A stretch of DNA of 25,155 bases from contig CAZADH010000058.1 in assembly GCA_964483805.1 (NCBI GenBank), positions 1-25,155 of the forward strand, given 5' to 3'. The position numbers and the translations under genes were made by a program. The DNA comes from CAZADH01 sp964483805. GTDB lineage: Bacteria; Muiribacteriota; Ozemobacteria; Ozemobacterales; Ozemobacteraceae. This document shows positions 17,306-23,838 of this stretch, one piece after another (the stretch's first letter is position 1; every line of letters begins with the position of its first letter). The notes beneath the pieces are model-generated. The model saw nothing but the letters and a program-made list of their open reading frames with translations, made no database searches and was not told the DNA's origin.

Positions 17306-18763
17306 ATGCTGAACCATGGTTTTCGCAAGCGCGTCGCCGTTCTCGTGGTCGTCTTGGTCTTCGGTGGTTTGGTAGGTATGCTCCAGGCACAGGGAGCCGA
17401 TATGGCGGTCAAGAGCAGTCTGCACGATGGTCTGATGAAACTGCGGGCGAACGAAGCGCATGACGCGGCGGCGGTGGCCGCCTGCCAACGCCTGGTCAAG
17501 CGGTACGGCACGCCATTGTACGTGTACGACCGCGCGCTCGTCGACGCCCAGGCCACAGCGCTCAAACAAGCGTTCGCCGCGAAGTTTCCGCGGTTGCGCC
17601 TGTTCTATGCGGTCAAAGCCAACACCAGCCTGGCGCTGATCACCCTGTTGCGCCAACACGGAGTGGGCACCGAGGTGGTGTCGGGCGGCGAGATCATGAC
17701 GGCGCGCAAGCTCGGGGTGCCGGGCACCGACATCATGTACACCAGTTCGTCGAAGAGTCCATGGGAACTGGAATTGGCCCTGAAAGACAACGTATTGCTC
17801 AACGTCGACTCGCGCGACGAGCTCGAGCAGATCGAAGCGATGGCCACGCACCTGGGCACCACGGCCCGCATCTCGTTCCGCATCAATCCGGGCGTCGACC
17901 CCCATACGATCCACCAGATCAACACCGGCATCACCGAATCAAAGTTCGGGCTGCACCTGAAAGACGGCATCGCCCTGGCCGCATACGCGCGGGCGCAGAA
18001 GCTGCCGCACGTCAAGATCGTCGGGTTGCATTGTCACATCGGCTCACAGATCACCGACCCCGACGGCTACAAGCTGGCCGCCGGCAAGATGATGGCCTTC
18101 GCCGCCGAGCTGCGCGAAAAGCTCGGCATCACCCTCGAGTTCATCGATCTGGGGGGCGGCATCGGCATTGCGTATCGCGACGGCGAGAAGGTGATGACGC
18201 CGGCACAGCTTGCTGATGTATTGCACCCCATCTGGCATGCCGGCGTGCAGAAGTTGGGCTACGAGCCGACCTTGTGGCTCGAACCGGGGCGATTCTTCGT
18301 GGCGCCGGCCGGTTTCCTGCTCACGCGGGTGAACTCGGTGAAGACGACGCCGGTCAAGACCTTCGTCAACGTCGACTGCGGTTTCAATACGCTGGTGCGC
18401 CCCGCCATGTATCAGGCGTACCACCGGGTGCGCATCGTCGGTCGGCAGGGGCATGAGCTCGAGCTCGACATCGCCGGCGACGTGTGCGAGACCGGCGACA
18501 TCCTCGCCGAGAAACGCCTGCTGCCGCGCCCGAAAGCCGGCGACATCGTCGCCATCCTCGATGCCGGCGCTTATGGCTTTGCCATGGCCAGCGAATACAA
18601 CGCCCGGCCGCTGCCCGCCGAGGTTCTCGTCGAGGGCAACAAGGTGCGGGTCATCCGCTCACGCGGCAAGATCAACGATCTGTTCTGGCGCCAACGCATT
18701 CCCGGGCGGCTGGGGCCGTGCGAGTGCATCGTCGACGGCACCGGGGAGCCGGTGTCGCGGTAG
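17306..18763 (+). CDS. lysA: Diaminopimelate decarboxylase with an N-terminal signal-like extension
   Basis: This is a fold-type III PLP decarboxylase converting meso-diaminopimelate to L-lysine. Visible motifs are the PLP lysine in YAVKAN (K104), GLHCHIGSQ, GGGIG, LEPGR, CETGD and AYGFAMASEYN. ATG 17306 has AAGGAG seven bases upstream and gives 485 residues. Its first 31 residues (RKR, then a long AVLVVVLVFGGLVGML core, then QAQGA) look like a Sec signal peptide or membrane anchor. That is unusual for a cytoplasmic biosynthetic enzyme. An in-frame ATG at 17402 (residue 33), preceded by AGGGAG, would give a normal 453-residue cytoplasmic LysA. Both starts may be used. An exported relative acting on diamino acids is the alternative. 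The core family assignment is firm; the start and location are not. Confidence 0.9.
   Translation: MLNHGFRKRVAVLVVVLVFGGLVGMLQAQGADMAVKSSLHDGLMKLRANEAHDAAAVAACQRLVKRYGTPLYVYDRALVDAQATALKQAFAAKFPRLRLFYAVKANTSLALITLLRQHGVGTEVVSGGEIMTARKLGVPGTDIMYTSSSKSPWELELALKDNVLLNVDSRDELEQIEAMATHLGTTARISFRINPGVDPHTIHQINTGITESKFGLHLKDGIALAAYARAQKLPHVKIVGLHCHIGSQITDPDGYKLAAGKMMAFAAELREKLGITLEFIDLGGGIGIAYRDGEKVMTPAQLADVLHPIWHAGVQKLGYEPTLWLEPGRFFVAPAGFLLTRVNSVKTTPVKTFVNVDCGFNTLVRPAMYQAYHRVRIVGRQGHELELDIAGDVCETGDILAEKRLLPRPKAGDIVAILDAGAYGFAMASEYNARPLPAEVLVEGNKVRVIRSRGKINDLFWRQRIPGRLGPCECIVDGTGEPVSR
17781..17797 (+). repeat. Dispersed 17-bp motif, intragenic copy
   Basis: TGAAAGACAACGTATTG lies inside lysA, with AAA, ACA and GTATTGC in consensus register. 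A shorter core, GTATTGC, recurs within the same gene at 18218. Confidence 0.35.
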
Positions 18764-18862
18764 GATCGAGCCGGCGCGGGTTTGCGCGCCCGCGCATGGT
18801 GAGGGCCCGTGCGCGCAACGACGCGGCATGGGGTCGGGTGTTGGCGCGATGACGACAAGAAC

Positions 18863-18889
18863 AACCGGGACCCCGGCGGGGCCCCGGTT
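18863..18889. terminator. Hairpin terminator between lysA and the HDOD gene
   Basis: AACCGGG (18863-18869) pairs with CCCGGTT (18883-18889), and CCCC (18871-18874) pairs with GGGG (18878-18881). There is one A.C mismatch and a three-base loop. On the minus strand the stem is followed by a T-rich run (TTGTTCTTGTC), so it best serves the minus-strand HDOD gene. It may also stop lysA transcripts. Confidence 0.75.
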
Positions 18890-18919
18890 CGGTGGGTCAC
18901 TCGTTGTCGACAGAGCAGG

Positions 18920-20089
18920 TCAGAAGATTTTTTCGGGATCTTCGGCGTCGACCTTGGCGATGACGGTTTTGAACGCGTGCGACATTTTGTCGCCGTCCCA
19001 GGGCAGATCGGCCTTGAATAGCATGAAATAGCCGGTCAAGCGCTGATAGTAGGGACCGAAGGGCAGGCCATCGAGTTCGCAGATGAAGTCGTTGGCGCAG
19101 GCGACCGGCAGGGTCACTTTGTCCCAGTTGGTGCCCTTCAGGTGATGATGGTCGCCGATGACCGAGGCCAGATAGTCCGGAAAATGCCACTTTTGCGCGA
19201 GCATCTTGCCCAGCGTCTGGTGCTCGATACCGAAGGTGAGCAGTTCGGCGACGTAGGTTGGAACCTTCTTCTCTTTGACCAGCGCCTGTACCTTTTTGTA
19301 TTGCTCCGGCATGAATGATGCCAGCACCTGGCTGCCGATGTCATGCAGCAGCCCGGACAGCTTGACCTTATTGAGCACGTCGGCGCCGGGCTTGGCTTCA
19401 GAGGCGATGAAATGCGCCAGTTCGGCGCACCGGCGGCCGTGCAGGAACACGTCGCGGGTCATCTTCAGGCCGATGCGCACGTTGTTGTAGAGGTCAAAGA
19501 TGAGAATCTGACGCACGCCTTCGATGCCGAGGCGGCCGATGGCCTTGCCCAGGGTTTCGATTTTCTGGCCGCGGAAGAAGAACGCCGAGTTGGCGATGCG
19601 CAGCACCTGCGCCGAAATGCCCGAGTTCTTTGCCAGCGCCTGCTCGATCTTGGCGAAATCGACATCGGGTTTGGCCATGGTCTGCAATACCTGGTAAATC
19701 TCGGTGTTGAGCGCGGGCAGATCGGAGATATTGCGCATGATCAACTTCGTTGTCTGCTCACCGAGAATCGCCAGTTGCGCGCTCTTCAGTGATGGATAAA
19801 TGGTGGTGTGCGTGGCCAGCAACGTCTGCGCGACCTCGCCGGCGGCGATCAGTTTCAGGTTCTCATACGCCGTCAGGTCGCCAAGCCGGCTGGCACAGGG
19901 CGCCGACAACTCGGTAACCTTGCTCAGATCGATGAGGATCGTGGTGCCGGCCCGTTTCGCGAGCTGCGCCATCGCATGAAACACCTCGTGGGCCTGGTCG
20001 GTGAGCGGCCCGACGAAGTTGACGACATCTTGATTGCCGGGCTGGTGGTCGATCTCGTAGCGGAACTTGTCGGCAGCGGTTTCGGTCAT
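18920..20089 (-). CDS. STAS-like/HDOD signalling protein
   Basis: This 389-residue protein starts at ATG 20089; an upstream in-frame ATG adds 16 residues with no better support. Residues about 12-110 look like a STAS-type domain (VVNFVGPLT, then TTILIDLSKVTELSAPCASRL). Residues about 120-330 are an HDOD domain (SDLPALNTEIYQVLQTM, SAQVLRIANSAFF, then SGLLHDIGSQVL with the HD pair at 249-250). HDOD proteins act in regulation of motility, sessile growth and c-di-GMP-linked signalling and usually lack phosphodiesterase activity. STAS domains bind partner kinases or nucleotides. No membrane segment is present. It lies alone on the minus strand, convergent with lysA. The fusion suggests a cytoplasmic adaptor, perhaps for the nearby kinases. 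That link is inference. Confidence 0.87.
   Translation of the reverse strand: MTETAADKFRYEIDHQPGNQDVVNFVGPLTDQAHEVFHAMAQLAKRAGTTILIDLSKVTELSAPCASRLGDLTAYENLKLIAAGEVAQTLLATHTTIYPSLKSAQLAILGEQTTKLIMRNISDLPALNTEIYQVLQTMAKPDVDFAKIEQALAKNSGISAQVLRIANSAFFFRGQKIETLGKAIGRLGIEGVRQILIFDLYNNVRIGLKMTRDVFLHGRRCAELAHFIASEAKPGADVLNKVKLSGLLHDIGSQVLASFMPEQYKKVQALVKEKKVPTYVAELLTFGIEHQTLGKMLAQKWHFPDYLASVIGDHHHLKGTNWDKVTLPVACANDFICELDGLPFGPYYQRLTGYFMLFKADLPWDGDKMSHAFKTVIAKVDAEDPEKIF
19685..19701 (-). repeat. Dispersed motif, minus-strand copy (weak)
   Basis: The minus strand reads AGATTTACCAGGTATTG inside the HDOD gene. The GTATTGC core is exact and the left arm is poor. It is one of few copies in this orientation. 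Confidence 0.25.
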
Positions 20090-20127
20090 TGGCTCACTCT
20101 CGCGCGCATCGCTCAGGATTGGAGGGT

Positions 20128-20156
20128 ACTCTACCACGGTCGGTGGGATCGGGCAA
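20128..20156 (-). promoter_or_regulatory. Possible promoter of the HDOD gene
   Basis: The minus strand has TTGCCC (20156-20151), a 17-base spacer and TAGAGT (20133-20128), about 40 bases before the start codon at 20089. Each hexamer matches four of six consensus bases. Confidence 0.4.
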
Positions 20157-20210
20157 GACCCCTGAATCCGGCTCTGGATCAGCCATTGGCAGCACTGCTC
20201 ACATCACCGC

Positions 20211-20239
20211 TTGCACCGCCGCTGTCCGTGTGCTATCAT
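20211..20239 (+). promoter_or_regulatory. tRNA-Val promoter
   Basis: TTGCAC (20211-20216) and TATCAT (20234-20239) are separated by exactly 17 bases. The mature tRNA begins 12 bases after the -10 element, which places the transcription start just upstream of it. Confidence 0.7.
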
Positions 20240-20251
20240 AGTTTCACTGAT

Positions 20252-20323
20252 GGGCAGTTAGCGCAGTGGGAGCGCATCGCCTTCACACGGCGGGGGTCAC
20301 AGGTTCAAATCCTGTACTGCCCA
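20252..20323 (+). tRNA. tRNA-Val (anticodon CAC)
   Basis: A full cloverleaf of 72 bases can be folded by hand. The acceptor GGGCAGT pairs with ACTGCCC (20316-20322), with discriminator A at 20323. The D stem is GCGC/GCGC. The anticodon stem TCGCC/GGCGG (one G.U) encloses loop TTCACAC with anticodon CAC at 20284-20286. The variable loop is five bases. The T stem ACAGG/CCTGT encloses TTCAAAT. The 3' CCA is not encoded, since CCC follows, so it must be added enzymatically. It decodes GUG, a frequent valine codon in this GC-rich genome. Confidence 0.95.
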
Positions 20324-20330
20324 CCCATCA

Positions 20331-20366
20331 AACCCCGATCGACACAGAAATGTGGCGGTCGGGGTT
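20331..20366 (+). terminator. Terminator after tRNA-Val
   Basis: AACCCCGA (20331-20338) pairs with TCGGGGTT (20359-20366). An inner CACA-GAAA-TGTG hairpin is at 20343-20354. The stem is followed by a T-rich GTTGTTGCTT. It starts seven bases after the tRNA. Confidence 0.7.
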
Positions 20367-20425
20367 GTTGCTTGAGCTGGCCACCCTGATTTGTCGTTGC
20401 CCGTCTTGTATCGTCGTAGACGGTA

Positions 20426-20441
20426 GTATTGCCGGGTATTG
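20426..20441 (+). repeat. Double GTATTG element between the tRNA and the Sel1 gene
   Basis: GTATTGCCGGGTATTG has two GTATTGC units with a 10-base period in non-coding sequence. It is the only notable object in the roughly 210 bases between the tRNA terminator and the Sel1-repeat gene. Confidence 0.4.
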
Positions 20442-20575
20442 CAGACATTTGGGAGGGTTGGTCCGTAGCCGAGTTGCCAGCGGCTGATGCCCGATCGGTT
20501 GTTGATGAGGTGTCTGGCGACCGGCATTCCCTCCTCCTGGGAACGTTTATTGGATGCTGTGAAGGGACGGTGGCG

Positions 20576-21106
20576 ATGAAACGATTGGCTTTGATCGCAT
20601 GGTGTAGCTTCGCTATGTCATCGGCGGGCGCTGAACCTGTGCTCGATTCCGGTGTGGCTTCGATGAGTTCTGAACAGGCTCATGAAGCTGGTCTTCGTGC
20701 AAGGGATGCGCGTAACTACGAGGAAGCGGCACGGTTGTTTTGTTTGGCAGCCGAAAAGGGCAATGCGAGCGGACAATATCAACTCGGCACGTTGTATACC
20801 AAGGGCCAGGGCGTTCCGCAGGACTACGCGGAAGCGCTGAAGTGGCGGACCCTGGCCGCTGAAAACGGAAACGTAATGGCCATGCAAGCTCTCGGTGCAA
20901 CGTTCGAGCAAGAGGGTTACGGCACGCCACCGGACTTGGTGCGAGCGTACATGTGGTGGAGTCTCGCGGCTACGGCGGGCGGAAAGGACGCGGCGTTTTG
21001 CGCGAGTTCCCGGGACGAATTGGCGACAAAAATGACCCGCGCCCAGATCGACCAGGCCCGTGAATTGATTCGCGAGTGGACGGTCCAGCACTCGATGAAG
21101 AAATGA
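20576..21106 (+). CDS. Small exported Sel1-repeat protein
   Basis: This 176-residue protein starts at ATG 20576, behind AGGGA. The frame is open for 49 codons upstream, but only this start gives a signal peptide (MKRLALIAWCSFAMSSAGA, cleavage near AGA/EP). Two to three Sel1-type TPR repeats follow (about 42-145), with typical signatures AARLFCLAAEKGNASGQYQL, GQGVPQDYAEALKW and a third with DLVRAYMWWSLAA. The C-terminus has an ARELIREW helix common in secreted Sel1 proteins. Such proteins are helical scaffolds for protein-protein contacts in the periplasm. It stands alone between the tRNA and a lipoprotein gene. A partner cannot be named. Confidence 0.85.
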   Translation: MKRLALIAWCSFAMSSAGAEPVLDSGVASMSSEQAHEAGLRARDARNYEEAARLFCLAAEKGNASGQYQLGTLYTKGQGVPQDYAEALKWRTLAAENGNVMAMQALGATFEQEGYGTPPDLVRAYMWWSLAATAGGKDAAFCASSRDELATKMTRAQIDQARELIREWTVQHSMKK

Positions 21107-21233
21107 TAGCTTCGGTGATCCAGATGGTTTCTGGGGAGTGCTGGAATGAGATGAGAGGTTGGAAAGGCGGTTCCTTTGGCTCTCCAGGCGACTTCTGCCA
21201 GGGGGTGCAAGTCAGCGGTGGTGGTCCCGAGGC

Positions 21234-21251
21234 ATTGTGTAAATACACAAT
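21234..21251. promoter_or_regulatory. Perfect inverted repeat overlapping a dispersed motif copy
   Basis: ATTGTGT (21234-21240), AAAT loop, ACACAAT (21245-21251). The right part is a near-consensus motif copy, GTAAATACACAATATGC (21239-21255). It could be a dimeric operator or a small hairpin. There is no T-run after it, so it does not look like a terminator. Confidence 0.5.
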
Positions 21252-21368
21252 ATGCTTGAGTGGGCGACAGTCGGTCGTCGGGTCTCCGAAGATGCGAGAC
21301 ACAAGCGTCGACCGCAGAGGTGAGGGCGATTCATCAGGAGAAAATGGCGGCGTGATGTCACGTCAAAC

Positions 21369-21398
21369 TTGTGTCCAAACAACCGGGTGCGGTACAAT
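21369..21398 (+). promoter_or_regulatory. Possible promoter of the FGE-like lipoprotein
   Basis: TACAAT (21393-21398) is a good -10 element 45 bases before the ATG. An 18-base spacer separates it from a weak -35 TTGTGT (21369-21374). Confidence 0.45.
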
Positions 21399-21442
21399 TC
21401 CAGTTGTTGCCCCGGCAACTTCACACAACCCGGAGACCGAAC

Positions 21443-23650
21443 ATGAACCAGAGGATCTTCACTACGGCCCTGGTGGGCGTTTGCGTTGTCTTTGTGCTCG
21501 CGCTGGCCGGTTGTTTGCAGCAGCCTGATGGCGGTTCGCCGGTCAGGCCAGTCGAGTCCGCGGGGTTGGCGGCAAACGGGTTCACCCCCAGCGAAGGACG
21601 CGCTGAGGTGCGCTTCTCAGTGCAGGTGTCGACCAACGAAACTGCCGCTCCGCTGCGTTCGGCGGTTCGTGCGGTGGGCAGTAAGGTGCCGACCGTGTCG
21701 GTTTGTCTGACCTCGGTTTTTGTCGGTAACGCTGCGAATCCGACGAGTGCCGCCACCTACACGGCCTTGGTCGACAGTTATGGCATCGCTGAACTGGTCG
21801 TCTCGACGCCGGCCGTGCCGACCGTCGCGCAGGTGCAGATCACCGCGGGGGCCATCGGCACATTCACCAGTTTCCGGGGAGTCCTCGATCTGGCAACGGG
21901 CGCCAACACCATCGTGGTGCAGCCGGTCAATTCCGGCATGGTTCAGGACGTGGCGGCGCAGGTGGTCCAGACCCTCGTAACCAATCCCGGATCTTTCGCC
22001 CGTGCGCCCCGGAACCTGGCCGAGAATGTTCTTCACAGTGTGGCGGCTCTCAATCGTTCCGGAGATATAAATACAGTGTATGTCGGTGCGGCTACGGCCG
22101 TGAACAACCTGTGGACCACGGGTGGCGCTGGGACCGGGGTCGTTTCGCTGGCTGAGTTGCAGGGTTCGTGGGAGTTCGACGGTGCGGGTTCGCTCTGGCC
22201 GGGAACGACCAGCCCCGTTGGCTATTCGGGCCCGATGGTTCTGTATCCGGGTGGCACGCTGTATCGAGCTTTGTTCAAACCCACGCGCATGTTGGAGGAG
22301 ACTCCCGATACGGCCAGTTACACCTTGAGTGGCAACACCCTGACCGTCCAGCGCACAGGTGGCACGGTCGCCGGTGCGGTGACGCTTTCGGAAGGCGCAT
22401 GCGGCCTGATGATCGACTGGGGCGGAGGCCAACGCGAGAGTTTCAAGCGGGCGTCCGTCAGTCCCGTCCACCTGATTGGCTCATGGACGTTCGACCCCCA
22501 GCGGACGAGCTGGACCGGTGGCACCTCGCCAGCGGGATGGTCAGGCCAGTTGATCATCAGATCTGATGGGTCTTTCTCGTACACGTTGTTGAACACGCAG
22601 GGGGCCGTTGACTCACAGGCAAGCGGCCGCTGGTCACTGCTCGGCTCGACCCTGACTTTGACAGGGTTTTCCAGCGGGACCCGAAAGGCCATCGTTTTCA
22701 TCACATCCGATCGCGCTGCGTTGGCGGTCGGGTCAGGTGCAGAGATCGACTGGTACACCCTGGCAAGCCGGCCGACATTTGGCGCAGGAACCGGCACGGG
22801 TACTGGTAGCGGGACGGGAACAGGGACGGGAACAGGTAACCACACTGGCTCTACCATCACCCTCGCCTCCGGTGTCACTATGACCTTTGCTTCGATTCCA
22901 GGTGGCACGTTTTTCATGGGCTGCCCGAGCACCGAGGCGGGCTACTATGGCAACGGTCGCGAATGGCCGCCGCATCAGGTAACATTGAGCGCTTTCGCGA
23001 TGGGCACGACCGAGGTGACCCAGGCGCAATACTTGGCGGTGATGAACGCCAACCCATCGTATTCCACCAGTGACGTGACGCGGCCGGTCGATCAGGTTTC
23101 GTGGTGGGATGCTGTGCGGTTCTGTAATGCGTTGTCAATATTGCAGGTCCGCACGCCCTGTTATAAAAACCAGAGCAACAGCGTCACGATTGTCGATGGG
23201 GACACCGTTATGTGTGACTGGTCGGCCACTGGTTTTCGTTTGCCGACCGATGCCGAGTTCGAATACGCGCAGCGCGCCGGCACGACGACGTCGTTTTTCT
23301 GGGGCGATTCGAGCGATGTTGCGATTATGGGTCAGCACGCATGGTACGATCAGAACACAAGGGTCAGCAACATTTGCCAGACGTTCCCGGTTGGACAGAA
23401 GACCCCTAATCCGTGGGGTTTGTATGATATTAGTGGCAACGTGTGGGAGTTGTGCTGGGACTGGGATGCTCCGTCGTCTGATGTGGGTGTGCAGACCGAC
23501 CCCAGGGGCCCCATATCCGGTTCACACCGCGTTATTCGTGGCGGCGGATTTGACAGCATCTGGGCGGAATGCCGCTCCGCGCGTCGAAGCAGAAACAGTC
23601 CTGGCAATCGGAGCTTCTACCAGGGCTTCCGCCTCGTGAGGACCCCGTGA
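21443..23650 (+). CDS. Lipoprotein with duplicated beta domain and C-terminal FGE-sulfatase-like domain
   Basis: This 735-residue protein starts at ATG 21443, behind GGAGA. The frame is open 24 codons upstream, but this start gives a clean lipobox LAGC with lipidated Cys24. Residues about 45-200 look like an Ig- or carboxypeptidase-regulatory-like beta domain. About 235-340 and 343-445 are two related lipocalin-like repeats (GSWEFD...SPVGYSG and GSWTFD...SPAGWSG). A Gly-Thr linker (about 448-470) leads to an FGE-sulfatase (SUMF1/EgtB fold) domain with FMGCP, EVTQAQYLAVM, RLPTDAEFEYAQRAG, SGNVWELCWDW, RVIRGGGF and GFRLVR. The paired catalytic Cys region of true formylglycine-generating enzymes (GGSFxC...C) reads GGGFDSIWAEC here, so sulfatase activation is unlikely. 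It is probably an outer-membrane surface lipoprotein of unknown role. Confidence 0.88.
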   Translation: MNQRIFTTALVGVCVVFVLALAGCLQQPDGGSPVRPVESAGLAANGFTPSEGRAEVRFSVQVSTNETAAPLRSAVRAVGSKVPTVSVCLTSVFVGNAANPTSAATYTALVDSYGIAELVVSTPAVPTVAQVQITAGAIGTFTSFRGVLDLATGANTIVVQPVNSGMVQDVAAQVVQTLVTNPGSFARAPRNLAENVLHSVAALNRSGDINTVYVGAATAVNNLWTTGGAGTGVVSLAELQGSWEFDGAGSLWPGTTSPVGYSGPMVLYPGGTLYRALFKPTRMLEETPDTASYTLSGNTLTVQRTGGTVAGAVTLSEGACGLMIDWGGGQRESFKRASVSPVHLIGSWTFDPQRTSWTGGTSPAGWSGQLIIRSDGSFSYTLLNTQGAVDSQASGRWSLLGSTLTLTGFSSGTRKAIVFITSDRAALAVGSGAEIDWYTLASRPTFGAGTGTGTGSGTGTGTGTGNHTGSTITLASGVTMTFASIPGGTFFMGCPSTEAGYYGNGREWPPHQVTLSAFAMGTTEVTQAQYLAVMNANPSYSTSDVTRPVDQVSWWDAVRFCNALSILQVRTPCYKNQSNSVTIVDGDTVMCDWSATGFRLPTDAEFEYAQRAGTTTSFFWGDSSDVAIMGQHAWYDQNTRVSNICQTFPVGQKTPNPWGLYDISGNVWELCWDWDAPSSDVGVQTDPRGPISGSHRVIRGGGFDSIWAECRSARRSRNSPGNRSFYQGFRLVRTP
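22067..22083 (+). repeat. Dispersed 17-bp motif, intragenic copy
   Basis: ATAAATACAGTGTATGT lies in the lipoprotein gene at the join between its N-terminal domain and the first lipocalin-like repeat. It matches TAAATACA and GTAT in register. Confidence 0.4.
22785..22850 (+). repeat. Gly-Thr linker coding repeat
   Basis: Degenerate tandem GGNACN units encode a flexible Gly-Thr run that joins the lipocalin-like repeats to the FGE-like domain. Slippage-prone low-complexity sequence like this often varies in length between strains. Confidence 0.8.
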
Positions 23651-23785
23651 GTCGTTCGTCCCTGCCTTCTTCGAGCAGGATCCGGCGTGGGCCGGCGCAA
23701 CGGTGACAGTGACATATCTATCTCGGTTACCCAAAGAAAGGCCCGCGACTGCTTGTGAGCTGGCGCGTGTGGGGCAAGCTGGAGG

Positions 23786-23814
23786 TTGACCATGCTTCGA
23801 TTTGGTGTTATAAA
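23786..23814 (+). promoter_or_regulatory. Promoter of the AbiE-type operon
   Basis: TTGACC (23786-23791), a 17-base spacer and TATAAA (23809-23814) form a near-consensus sigma70 promoter. It predicts a transcript start near 23821 and a leader of about 18 bases, which supports the ATG at 23839 and rules out the in-frame GTG at 23755. Confidence 0.75.
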
Positions 23815-23824
23815 ACATCTACAC

Positions 23825-23834
23825 TTGTTAACAA
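23825..23834. promoter_or_regulatory. Palindrome in the AbiE leader
   Basis: TTGTTAACAA is a perfect 10-bp palindrome between the predicted transcript start and the antitoxin ATG. AbiEi antitoxins are known to bind inverted repeats at their own promoter, so this is a candidate operator half or core. Confidence 0.45.
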
Positions 23835-23838
23835 CGAT

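Larger units (their letters stand above)
21107..21442 (+). other. 336-base intergenic region
   Basis: I see no gene here. The stretch holds a perfect 7-bp inverted repeat and motif copy near 21234-21255 and a likely promoter at 21369-21398 for the downstream lipoprotein. I could not match the G-rich part around 21140-21230 to a known riboswitch. Confidence 0.6.

Noticed and set aside
16309..17565. Minus-strand open frame (418 codons) across the response regulator
   Set aside because: Covers an intergenic region and two recognised plus-strand genes; no motifs.
21140..21230. Possible riboswitch or structured RNA in the G-rich intergenic stretch
   Set aside because: No recognisable conserved core of a known class, and no expression platform before the likely promoter further downstream.
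22785..22850. Tandem units as a CRISPR or minisatellite array
   Set aside because: Short in-frame Gly-Thr codon repeats within a gene, with no spacers.
23680..23700. Small GC hairpin after the lipoprotein gene as a terminator
   Set aside because: Only a 5-bp stem and no T-run follows.
23755..23838. Upstream GTG start for the AbiEi antitoxin
   Set aside because: It lies upstream of a near-consensus promoter, so it would not be on the main transcript.
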